Below, in pieces: positions 1 through 10,228 of a stretch of 64,000 bases of DNA. The position numbers were made by a program, and so were the translations under genes. The notes below the pieces were generated by a model. The model saw only the letters and a list, made by a program, of their open reading frames with translations. It was not told the DNA's origin and did not search any database. The number at the start of each line of letters is the position of its first letter. Within the stretch, counting starts at the first letter, position 1. This DNA comes from Haliotis asinina (lineage: Eukaryota; Mollusca; Gastropoda; Lepetellida; Haliotidae), in the NCBI RefSeq assembly GCF_037392515.1, contig NC_090287.1, forward strand, positions 15,303,001 to 15,367,000, written 5' to 3'.

Positions 1-67
1 ACTTAGCCATATTCTAGCTTCATGACGCTGGTCGGTAAATAATCGATTCTTCATATAACAGTCAAGT
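1..67 (-). repeat. SINE family B, 3' fragment cut by window edge
   Basis: The sequence resembles the tail half of the family B SINE on the - strand: an ATATTC block, then GGTCGGTAAATAATCGA, then a diverged CAGTCAAGTGAT. Compare the fuller copy at 2170-2448. It is truncated by the window start and runs into a GATA microsatellite. Confidence 0.6.
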
Positions 68-137
<70 letters not shown>

Positions 138-141
138 CAGA
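68..141. repeat. (GATA)n microsatellite
   Basis: About 17 near-perfect GATA units follow the end of a SINE B fragment. Confidence 0.95.
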
Positions 142-338
142 TAACACTTTACCCGAGAGAAAAGTCTTTTTACATTCACTGAGTCATAAAAAGTAACATT
201 AAACAACAATTAAGAAAACAACGAACATATCAAACACATATAATGACGAAGTTAATTAAATGTGTATTGTGAGTAATAACAAGTTAGTAATAACTATTTA
301 TCACATATGCTATTTAAAAGTATAGCTTATGTTTAATG

Positions 339-370
<32 letters not shown>

Positions 371-1050
371 GGGTGGGGGTGGGGGATTCTACAGCGGTGG
401 TCGACATCATACATAGGTATCATTTATCACTTGACACAGTTTATACATACCGACGTGTTTTTAGTCTGACTCGACTTCTGAATCCATCAATGCTTTATGA
501 GTTTAAGATAAAAATTATTTGATGATTTGCATGACGTGATATCATGATGAAAAGTGTACTATACACTATACATGTAGGTTTAGTGTAAGGCACGATAATG
601 ATTCTAACCGTTTAGGACCTAAGCATACTGCAAGGCAACGTGTATCTATGTATATTTAACCCCCGCACCACCTCTCTTGTAAGTAAATCACAGCCGTATT
701 TGCTGAGCTGTCACTGGAGAGGCTGATAGTATTTACTTGTCGATGTCAAGTGGATCTTCACCCACCTTTTGTAGATTTCAGTTGTCAATTGTATACAGGT
801 CAAGATCTTGGTGCAGAGCTTTCATCGGAGTGAATGTTGATATGGTACTTCGATGAATGTGAAACATGATGTAAAAACAAGCAAACGTTGCAGGTTTTCA
901 TTCACGATAACTATGCAGGACACCAATGAGACTATATGCGATGACAGTCAAGGTGAGGCATAAACAATTCCACAATGTATTAGAGTATTCAAGTCTTATA
1001 TCATGGAAATATATAGAGAGGATAGCCAAACATTATTCTAACTGAAAGTG
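142..1050. other. Intergenic, no gene seen
   Basis: AT-rich sequence without a supported reading frame. The only structured element is the GT/GA/G-rich run at 339-385. Confidence 0.6.
339..385. repeat. (GT)n(GA)n run followed by a G-rich block
   Basis: A GT run, then about 11 GA dinucleotides, then GGGTGGGGGTGGGGG. The G-rich block could form a G-quadruplex. Confidence 0.9.
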
Positions 1051-1199
1051 AGGGGCGGTGAGGTAGCCTTTTGGTTCAATCGTCCGCTTGTCATGCTGAA
1101 GACCCGGGTTCGATTCCCCACCTGGGTACCACGTGTGAAGCCCATTTCTGATGATATTGCCGGAATATTGTCAAAAGCGGCGTAAATCAATACTCACTC
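1051..1199 (+). repeat. SINE family A (tRNA-derived)
   Basis: The head carries a box-B-like GGTTCGATTCC, then a GTGTGAAGCCCATTTCTG core and the tail GGAATATTGTCAAAAGCGGC followed by ACTCACT. The box A region is diverged. Nearly full length (about 150 bp). Confidence 0.85.
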
Positions 1200-2169
1200 T
1201 ACCTTTGCGAGGGCGCTTAGACACCTTGCTTTTTAACATGGTGGGTAATTATATGTGCGTGCGCGCTCGTATGTGTGTGTGTTTGGGTTGTGGATCTGGT
1301 GGCCATCCGACAATATGTAGTAATCAAGAACACACTGTCAGTATTTAGCACTTATTGGGACAAATTCTTGTAGTTTTTATTACACATGTAGCGTAGTCAA
1401 TAAGTAACAATTCAAGCCCCCAATCTCAATGGATTTGATTTTGAAATGCCTCAGATATCACACCCAAACCTCACTCCATGACCATTCCGGAGCATCGAAA
1501 CAACGGTTTCAGGCTTGAGGAATGACACAGATCGGGAGATAACTCTGATAGACAACTAAGAGATAGGCCTGTTGAATCGGTAGAGTGCCTGGTAGTTTAT
1601 GTTTACATTTGCAGGTGAGGATTTGCTGTTTAACTATAGATGTATTAACCATAGATAAGTATACATGTATGTTTAATCAGATGTTGCAATCAGATATACG
1701 TTATTATGATTTGAAAGCGTATTCACTACACAACTTCCAAGTTGGAGACCTTGTATTGAGATATCTGGACTAAAGAACTACCACAGCCTTCCTGATCAAT
1801 GTATTCAATTCACACTGTATTCAACACGATAATGCATAACACTTGCGATAGGACTGACTCACAGAAACACAAACATATATCTTAATAACTGTCGCTCCTG
1901 GTTGCTGTCATTTACACAACACTGATAGACGTAACATTCAATTTCGCCGTCCTTAATTTACATCACAACGATACCCGACACCTCCATTGTCAGTTGCTGT
2001 CATTTCCATAATCTTTATAGCATTTCAATTTGCTGTCACTGACTAGGCCATGGTCTGCGCCAGGTGGTTTCGCTTTCATTTCATGTGATATGGATTTTAG
2101 ACAGAGAAATTAACACGATAAAATTAATTTCACAAATTAATTTCACTGTATTTACTCATAGAACGTATA
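1200..2169. other. Intergenic, no gene seen
   Basis: No reading frame is supported. The short motif GGGAGATAACTCT at 1534-1546 resembles a small repeat core I associate with molluscan noncoding DNA; a diverged form is at 22617-22629. Confidence 0.5.
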
Positions 2170-2448
2170 TCTGAGAGTGTGAGTGAGTTTAGTTTTACGC
2201 CACATTCAGCAATATTCCAGCTATATGGCGGTGGTCTGTAAATAATCGAGTCTGGACCAGACAATCCAGTGATCAAGAGCATGAGCATCGATTTGCGCAA
2301 TTGGGAACCGATGACATATGTCAACCAAGCCAGCGCGCGTGACCACCCGATCCCATTTGTCAACTCTTACGACAAGCACAGTCGATTTTTATGACAAGCA
2401 TGGGGTTGCTGAAGACCTATTCTACCCCTGATCTTCACGAGTCGGACC
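2170..2448 (-). repeat. SINE family B, near full length, with target-site duplication
   Basis: Read on the - strand: a 5' GTGAAGATC head, a long central core with CGATGCTCATG and GGTCCAGACTCGATTATTT, then an ATATTGCTGAATGTGGCGT tail and CTCA repeats. It is flanked by an 8-bp direct repeat AACGTATA at 2162-2169 and 2449-2456, consistent with LINE-mediated insertion. The core resembles, from memory, the deeply conserved Nin-DC SINE domain; an alignment is needed to confirm this. Confidence 0.8.
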
Positions 2449-2710
2449 AACGTATAGCAAAGTAATTAATATAAGACTTCCTGAATGATTATCACTTATT
2501 TATATAACTATAATTTGCGGATATATAAATCTAATCCTATATTTATATATAAGGCTTCATGACCAGTTGCCACCTCTTTGAGGAAGGAATAAGAACGGAT
2601 AAAGATGAGAAAATAGTGAAAAATCTCACAACATATGAACTTAAACTTTACATGTAACATATGTTATATTTGAGATTACACTTTCTAAGTTAAGTACAGA
2701 TTCTAGTACT

Positions 2711-2800
2711 ATCCTGGATTCGCACCCACACCCTCAGAGTCAGGCAGATAATCGCCAGCACACAAAGTCAGCCGTCCAACCCACTCAGCCATCGCGACTC
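2711..2800 (-). repeat. tRNA-Leu-like SINE head or tRNA pseudogene
   Basis: Reverse strand: GTCGCGATGGCTGAGTGGG contains a perfect Pol III box A (TGGCTGAGTGG), and the 3' part has a box-B-like GGTGCGAATCC with one mismatch. The arms do not close into a convincing tRNA acceptor stem, so it is more likely a class II tRNA-derived SINE head than a functional gene. Confidence 0.5.
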
Positions 2801-3442
2801 ATCTGTTGAACAGCCACAGTAAGTCAAGAACGCATCTATAGCCCTTCGTTCGGATGGCATATGGGAGTCATGTCCTTATAAGGTTGTTGTCCTAGCTGTA
2901 CTGGTTTTATAACCACATGTCCATTTATAATCTCATGACCCACACTTCTGCTGGAAAAGTTTGCCTGATGCTGACTCTGCATAAAATTATATTTACTAAC
3001 TCAGACCTATGTCTACTTCATGTGTATTGCTGATTTACTATGAAACGTGTTGAGTATATATATATGTGTATGTACGTCCTTTGATTAACTGCCCCTTGTA
3101 ATGTGGACACAACGCCAGTGTGTACATATAGCTGGTCCACCATGACCCTTGAAACTACTTGACAGGCCACGTACTGCCACCAATATGTGTCACTGGCACA
3201 GAACCTTCACAGACACTCGTGTTTGATTCATGCTACTAACACTGTTGACACGTGTAGTTATATACTAATCACAGTAATATTAAGCCTAGAACACCCGCAT
3301 AGCTTAACTACAGCAATGTGAAAGCAACCTTAACTTCTTTAGAGCAGAATACACACACACCTATGGTATGTAGTAAAATGAGAGAAGATACCAAATCTTG
3401 TTACTAGGTCACGAAAATATGTGCTATGCTATTTCAGTGTTG
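2801..3442. other. Intergenic, no gene seen
   Basis: No supported reading frame, RNA gene or repeat, apart from the start (near 3386) of a local duplication described in the findings. Confidence 0.5.
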
Positions 3443-3531
3443 TAGTGAATGATGTTTTACGCCGCTTGTAGCAATATTATAGCAATATCAGGGTGGGGTT
3501 CCCCACTCTTGAGAGTAGAATATAACCATGT
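3443..3531 (-). repeat. SINE family A, diverged copy
   Basis: The tail TTTTACGCCGCTTGTAGCAA plus part of the core; the tRNA-like head is missing or unrecognisable. Confidence 0.6.
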
Positions 3532-3626
3532 GGCGAGCCCAGGAAAATGAAGTTACCATACGTTGTTATCGCGTCACGAAAATATCATATGCTATTTTCC
3601 TTACAATATACCATTTTAGTGTTGTG

Positions 3627-3766
3627 GTGAGTGAGTGAGTTTAGTTTTAACCCGCTTTTAGCAATACTGCACCAAAATCACGGCGGGCTTCATCATGTGG
3701 AGAATCGAACTCGAGTCTTGACTCGGCGCCACGAGCGAACGCTCTAACCACTCGGCTACGGCAGTT
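3627..3766 (-). repeat. SINE family A
   Basis: GTGAGTGAGTGAGTTTAG starts the reverse-strand copy. It continues through GCTTTTAGCAATA and GAATCGAACTCGAGTC (box B) to AACGCTCTAACCACTCGGC (box A). Its left flank resembles that of the 3443 copy, suggesting a local duplication. Confidence 0.85.
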
Positions 3767-4869
3767 ATTTATACATTGTTGTAGTTATTTTAATCACTGT
3801 TACCATACTTGAAAACACATAAAACAGAAACAGATAACTCGAACTTCAGTATCTCGACATATCGTTTAAGACGGAGTCCTTTACAAACATTGATTACTCT
3901 CAACCGGTCCTGTAAATCTGTTAAAAACTGTTTAATCGAAATACATCCGACGGCTATCGAATTTCACTAGGATCGCACTATAAATTATTTTGACATAGTT
4001 GATCACAACATATTTTACTGGTTGAGCTTCTAGTAATTTTCTATTGTGATAATAACCGTGTTTTATTTTGTGCAGTACGTATTTTTATACAGTACGTCAA
4101 TGTTCGTCTTAATATCTAGTGTAGCAAACGTTTTCCTTCCAGCTTGTACCTTTGTGTTTTCTGCTCATAAATACGGCCGCTGATCCATGGTGTTCAAAGC
4201 TGGCCTGCTCACGTAATGAAATTTATAGTGAGGCTGTTTTAGACGGGCGGTAGCTGGTTGAGCAAATGCAGTTGTTTACTTGTCTATTTCAGCCGTCAGC
4301 TAATTCAAGGTTTATAGTTGATGCGCTGGCAACGATCTGTCATCTTGTTGAGCAATACTACAAATTACAATGTTTTGGCGATGAACTTGTATGGTGAGGT
4401 GTCGTTGGACGGACCATTTTAAATTCTAGATCCCCCCTGCCCTTACCCCTCTAATGGTGACAATATACCAATAAAAGAGGGAAAATACATCTACTCGTGG
4501 ACGAGAGGAGTTGAAAGTACCCCTATTATCTATTTTCCCAAGCCCAACTGTTGCGGCTTTCTGCCTGCATTCAGTTGCCCTATTCTATCCCTTTGCCTCT
4601 CGTAATTTTATGAATAGTAGCCATTTATAAAAAGGTCCTGAAACTTATAACTGTTAATCTGCACAACTCAACACTTTGATAACCTAGGTCAGCGTGACAC
4701 GGCCCTTGCGAACTGTAAAAGCTATGTCAGATGCACTCGTGTTTTCTCAAAACACTAAGCACATGTTTGTGTGACAGAAACGATTTCATCTGAATGCACG
4801 TCAGCCTGAGTGTGTCGGTGCCGTGACTGTCACTAGTTCAGGTGTACCTGTTTCAGTATCATAGTATTT
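3767..4869. other. Intergenic, no gene seen
   Basis: About 1.1 kb with no supported gene or repeat. Confidence 0.5.
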
Positions 4870-5930
4870 CGACCATCGCTCCCTTGTATGAACCCAGACC
4901 ATCGTCAGTCCGATCCTCGAACAGACTAATGGCCATCGTCACTCCAGTCCTCCTACAGACTACTGGTCATCGTCACTCCTTTCCTCGAACACACACTAAC
5001 GACCATCGTCACTCCAATCCTTGAACACAGCCCGAGACTAACGACTATATCGTCAGTCCAATCCTCGAACAGACTAATAGCCATCGTCACTCCAATCCCT
5101 CAACACACTAACGACCATCGTCACTCCAGTCCTCGAATACGGACCAACAGTCACCGTCCCACCAATGAACCCTCGAAAACAGACTAACGACCATCGTCAC
5201 TCCAATCCCTCAACACACTAACGACCATCGTCACTCCAGTCCTCGAATACGGACCAACAGTCACCGTCCCACCAATGAACCCTCGAAAACAGACTAACGA
5301 CCATCGTCACTCCAATCCCTCAACACACTAACGACCATCGTCACTCCAGTCCTCGAATACGGACCAACAGTCACCGTCCCACCAATGAACCCTCGAAAAC
5401 AGACTAACGACCATCGTCACTCCAATCCCTCAACACACTAACGACCATCGTCACTCCAGTCCTCGAATACGGACCAACAGTCACCGTCCCACCAGTGAAC
5501 CCTCGAAAACAGACTAACGACCATCGTCACTCCAATCCCTCAACACACTAACGACCATCGTCACTCCAGTCCTCGAATACGGACCAACAGTCACCGTCCT
5601 ACCAATGAACCCTCGAAAACAGACTAACGACCATCGTCACTCCAATACCTCAACACACTAACGACCATCGTCACTCCAGTCCTCGAATACGGACCAACAG
5701 TCACCGTCCCACCAATGAACCCTCGAAAACAGACTAACGACCATCGTCACTCCAATCCCTCAACACACTAACGACCATCGTCACTCCAGTCCTCGAATAC
5801 GGACCAACAGTCACCGTCCTACCAATGAACCCTCGAAAACAGACTAACGACCATCGTCACTCCAATCCCTCAACGCTCTAACGATCATCGTCACTTCAAT
5901 CCTCGGACACACACTAACAACCATCTGTGT
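4870..5930. repeat. Minisatellite, 110-bp higher-order unit
   Basis: The phrase CGTCACTCCAATCCCTCAAC recurs every 110 bp (5086, 5196, 5306, 5416, 5526, 5636, 5746, with a variant at 5856). Each 110-bp unit is built from three related 35-38-bp subunits with the core ACTAACGACCATCGTCACTC. The left edge (4870-5085) holds diverged monomers; the central copies are almost identical. Confidence 0.95.
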
Positions 5931-6065
5931 TATTGAACAGGATTAACGTAAGTCGTTACGGAATGGAATTAAAACCAATCGTACGTCTGTCTTAGAGTAT
6001 TTGAGATGCGACATAGGTCCATTGTTAAGGTTTTGGGATTATAGACTTGAAAAAAAGGCTCAATT

Positions 6066-6454
6066 AAAAGATGTTGAGGCATGTTTTGGTAAGGATTTGG
6101 TATCCAGGTTATCTTACCTATGTAAAGGGTGCTGATCACGAAAAAAACTGGGATACCAGGCTGAAAAATGTATTTTTGACCTTCAAAATTAAAGAAACAA
6201 AATGGCTGCCAAACTCGCCAAAAGTAGTTGTAGGTGTGCACGATATTTTCACCCAAACCTGTATCTCCACTTTCTACATTTTGAAAACTCCACTTTTAAA
6301 GACATTTAAAGAGTGCTTCCGATGAATAAACAGGATTCCAAGCTGACAAAAATGTTTTTGGGGACCTTAAAATTTTAAAAACAAAATGGCCGCCATAGTC
6401 GCCTCAAGCAGTGGTAGGCCTGTACGGTATATCATCACCTTTGACTGCATGTCT
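6066..6454 (+). repeat. Left terminal inverted repeat, two diverged subunits
   Basis: Pairs with 8489-8864. It contains two related direct subunits about 180 bp apart, each with a conserved AAACAAAATGGCYGCCA block preceded by a GGATWCCARGCTGA-like block. Confidence 0.8.
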
Positions 6455-6574
6455 AATGTCTACAGATGTTGTCAGCTTTAAGAGATGGAAAGTGAGCTAG
6501 GAGAAGCAGGAAGACATCTGTAAATCTGGTAGTAACTACAACTGTGCCAGTAGTGATGTTCATGGCATGAGGGA

Positions 6575-6740
6575 TGAGCCGTGCATCAGCGTCCTCATGA
6601 GTTGACCTAAGTTGATCCAAGTTAAAACTGGACTTAGAGCACTTAACTGTTTTCTCATGAGCCGTGCATCAGCGTCCTCATGAGTTGACCTAAGTTGATC
6701 CAAGTTAAAACTGGACTTAGAGCACTTAACTGTTTTCTCA
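6575..6740. repeat. 83-bp tandem duplication
   Basis: Two nearly identical 83-bp copies, 6575-6657 and 6658-6740, each beginning TGAGCCGTGCATCAGCGTCC. It lies within the decayed gene and shifts its frame. Confidence 0.95.
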
Positions 6741-7960
6741 TCGGCAAAGCCGCCAGCCACAATTATCTCTTTATCATGTGGAGCGTTTGCCAGTAACTCT
6801 CCAGACAAGAAGCAAGCAATGTCAGCTTTGTTGTCAGGAAGAGCTATAAAATTCTAGGGGTGGGGAAGTGGCACATTTCTGCCTTCCACGATACGTTGTA
6901 TTGGCCTTGTTGTTTAGGATCTTCGCTGTCTGGTTTGAGATTGTATGTATTCATTTCTGTATCTGTCAAACACAACATCAGTGCGATCATATACTGCACC
7001 TGATCTAAAGATGGAGCTGGTGAACGCATCTGATCGCCAAACGATGTTGCATTTGCTGACTTCCCAACAGCCAGAATCTGGGCTTGTCCATCTATAAGTA
7101 GAGATGTGGAACTTCCACTCAAGTCAATCCTTGAAGGACAATCAACACCTGAGATTAGAATATCAGCCAACATTGATTTATTCCCTGTCCTGAGAGAACC
7201 GTTGGTTTCAGCAAGAGCTACAGGCACTGACATAAGTTCATGCTTCAAGATGCCGTCAAGGTCAACAACACGTCCAGCTGCATATGAGATCATGAGACGC
7301 TGAAGAACGTTTCTGTCTTCCTTCGTCACAGTTCCATCATTCCTTGTGGTATGCTTCTGTTCAACACCATATTGGTTCTCAAATGTTGCACAGTTGTTCC
7401 TTGGTAGTGGGTTGTATATGGTTTGTCTTCCAGGTGATTCTGTGCTGCTGAGTATCTAGTCATCTGAGTCATCTAGCTGTTGCTTTCCAAGAACTCTTGC
7501 ATCAAGTAAGGATTCCTGTGTCTTTTCAGTTGCAAGGTCTTTTGTGGCAATGTTTTGGAAGACGCTTGGTTGGACATTAGATGCGAAGACTTGAAAACGC
7601 TCTAATATGTTTACAAGAGTGTTCCCGTCTGCATTGTCTCGATGTTGCCCTGCTGGTTTTGCTTGATTGTATCTGAAAATATCCTTGGGGTGAATTTGAA
7701 ACATATCATGGGTACCAGCTGCAATGTGGGATCTGAGATTGTAAGATAATGCCCATCTGTTCAATGCAGATCCAGAGTTTGTAATGCCGACACTTCCACC
7801 TTCTTTCCAGTACCATTCAACCACTCCTGTGCCTGATCTGGATCAACTTGATTGCATGTTCACTCAGAGCGTTTGACTACAAAGTTTCCCTTCTGAAACT
7901 CATCTTGAGCAACATCTGGTAGGGATTTCATGTCTGCCACATACACGGGGCCCCACCACC
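6575..7960 (-). pseudogene. Decayed gene of an uncharacterised family with a HEDADAR motif
   Basis: Reading - strand from about 7960, fragments include WWGPVYVADMKSLPDV, then NFVVKRSE, then VGITNSGSALNRWALSYNLR, then a region around NGSLRTGNKSMLADILISG, and near the 3' end KTVKCSKSSFNLDQLRSTHE running into DADARLM. From memory, WGPVYLADM, GITxxxxARxRW and HEEADTR motifs belong to long uncharacterised proteins abundant in cnidarians and molluscs. The EAD motif, with a DTDVLVL motif further on in intact members, recalls FEN/PIN-like nucleases, but that link is my inference. This copy is spread over several reading frames. An 83-bp tandem duplication, not a multiple of 3, disrupts it just after the HEDADAR motif, and the downstream DTDVLVL portion is absent before the TIR. 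It is therefore non-functional. Confidence 0.55.
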
Positions 7961-8488
7961 CATAGTTGTAGTGATCATATCAAAGGAAGTATGGTAACAT
8001 ACATGTGAAGGATTGAAGGTGCAGATTGTCATATTACCACTTCAGAAAAAGGACATTCAAAATACTTACAGCTGTGCTCAGTACTGTTCCATAATGTGTT
8101 GCTAACTGTCTGAACTATGTAACAGCTAAAACAACTTTATTCCTAAGAATCTATGACAATTTGGATAAAATATATATATAAAGAAAGAAAAATGGGACAA
8201 ATTATTTATGTAACAAAATCTAATTTATTTATTATTTTCAATGAAAGGTAGTTCTATACCTTTTGGTGGCAACAGTATCAACATAGTAATTGTCCACTGG
8301 TCATTTATATTTCAAAATATACAGATGTAAGCATTCCCTAGTTTTGTCAATGAAAGTGTGATGTTTTGGCCATTTTATTTCTTCAATATTGATGGTCGAA
8401 AATAGTATTATGTTTCTGGTATTCATTTTTTCATGGTCATCATCCTTCAAATGTTTGAAAACATAAGGTTTCCAAAATTTAGAAAATA

Positions 8489-8864
8489 GACATGCAGTCA
8501 AAGGTGGTGATATACCGTACAGACTTACCACTACTTGAGGCGACTATGGCGGCCATTTTGTTTTTAAAATTTGAAGGTCCCAAAACACATTTTTCAGCTT
8601 GGAATCCAATTTAAAGCACCCTTTAAATCACTTTAAGAGTGGAGCTTTCAATATCTAGCAAGCGGAGACACAGTCTTTGGTGAAAATATTGTGCACACCT
8701 ACCACTATTATATGCGATTTTGGCAGCCATTTTGTTTTTTTGATTTTGAAGGTCAAAAATACATTTTTCAGCTTGGTATCCTATTTTGTGTGATCAGCAC
8801 CCTTTAAATAGGTAAGATAACCTGGAGACCAAATCCTACTAAAAATGCCTCTTGCTTTACTTTT
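8489..8864 (-). repeat. Right terminal inverted repeat
   Basis: Reverse complement of 6066-6454, beginning GACATGCAGTCAAAGGTG and including both GGCAGCCATTTTG and GGCGGCCATTTTG subunit cores. A few small indels distinguish it from the left copy. Confidence 0.8.
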
Positions 8865-9943
8865 ATCCGCAGTAGGTCCTAGTCTAGATTATGCTTCTGT
8901 TTTGAAGGACAGGGTTACAACTGTTGTGCTAAAATAAAAGGTTACGGTGGTCCTAGGCAGACCTGTCTTAAAGTACAGGTTTCCGACAGTCATGTAGCTA
9001 TGCTAAAGTAGAGGGTTACGACAGTCCTAGGTAGATCTGTGTTTAAGAACAGGTTTCCGACAGTAATGCAGCTATGTTAAAGTAAAGTGTTTGAAATGTT
9101 GAAACATGGAGGTCATGACAGTCTGTTTGCAAACAAGTCTCCAACCAATGTCACAGCTGTGCTAGCTTAAACATGTACTACGAAAGTATACTTTGTGTAC
9201 GGGGTGTGACACAAAACAAATCAGTGAATACACAAGATTCGTTACGCCTATCGTCAACGGCTTCCAGTACACCCATTTCATCCCCATCAGTCAAGCTTCC
9301 AGAGTCGTAAGCAGGGCAGGACGGCCACTAAACCAATTGGAGACACAGTGATGGCGATTCCTGTCAACCCTGAGTGGAGCTTCTGTATACACAGGCTTGG
9401 TGTTTCAGATGCAACTGATAGCTGAACCTAGAAAAACCTCAACAAATTCCTCCATTGTGAAAGTAACGCGGCGATTAGGAACGAGGTGAATGAGTGGCCA
9501 TACATTAAAGATACCACGGGGATTATTTATTGGTGGTTGCTGGGATACGGTTTGATGTAGGCCGGGTTTCTGGGAAATGTCGTCTCAAAAATAGCTTTGT
9601 TGCTTAGCAGTGCTTTTTTGTGGGGATGTTCATTGTTTGTTTGTGAGACGTTTGGACACATGGTGTGTAGTGTCCGTCTTCACAGGGGAATTAAGTACAG
9701 TTTTATAGTAAATTGCAGCTGATGAAGTAAAAAAATGTTTATATAATATAAAGAATTCCTAGTTACCAGGGTTAATTAAAAGGGTGTTAAATACAGTGCA
9801 AACCCTTCAAACAGGACCATCGAAATTTAAACCTTTACGAGGTGTTTATACGTAAGGGTTTCGTAATGTCATCCCTGTGATACTTACTGGTTAAGCGGTG
9901 GTTGTGACTGTATATAGACCAAATCGTTAAGCAAGATGATTCG
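8865..9943. other. Intergenic with a degenerate tandem repeat at 8908-9170
   Basis: In 8908-9170 a unit of about 74 bp repeats about 3.5 times (AGGTTTCCGACAGT recurs 74 bp apart at 8977 and 9051, with GGTTACGACAGTCCTAGG between). The remainder shows no supported gene. Confidence 0.6.
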
Positions 9944-10109
9944 CTGGGGTAAATTAATGGTTTAAGCGTTAGTTTGTCACATCGAAGACCCAGCTAGGTT
10001 CGATTCCCAACATGGGTACAATATATGAAGCCCGGTTCTGGTGTCCCCGCGGTGATATTGCTGGAATGGTGCTGAAAGCGGCGTAACATTAAACTCACTC
10101 ACTCACTCG
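9944..10109 (+). repeat. SINE family A
   Basis: Box B AGGTTCGATTCCC, the core ATGAAGCCCGGTTCTGGTG, then GATATTGCTGGAAT, GCGGCGTAACATTAAACTC and a CACT repeat tail. Full length. Confidence 0.9.
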
Positions 10110-10133
10110 CTTTGACTGACTGGCTGACTGATT

Positions 10134-10228
10134 GACTGAGTTTGGTTTTACGCCGCTTTTAGAATATTCCTGCAGCATCAAGGCATGGAATACCAGAAAT
10201 GGGCTTCACACATAGTACCCATGTGACA
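10134..10228 (-). repeat. SINE family A, tail half
   Basis: GAGTTTGGTTTTACGCCGCT through GGGCTTCACACATAGTACCC in reverse orientation. It forms a tail-to-tail inverted pair with the copy at 9944-10109. Confidence 0.8.

Larger units (their letters stand above)
6066..8864 (-). mobile_element. DNA element with about 380-bp terminal inverted repeats
   Basis: The sequence at 6066-6454 is repeated in inverted orientation at 8489-8864, with long identical stretches such as CCAGGTTATCTTACCTAT. Between them on the - strand is a decayed coding region (6575-7960). The layout is that of a cut-and-paste transposon with long TIRs, about 2.8 kb in total. I cannot name the superfamily: no DDE triad is visible and I do not see a clear target-site duplication. 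The ends are uncertain by about 10 bp because similarity fades near an AAAAG motif. Confidence 0.7.
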
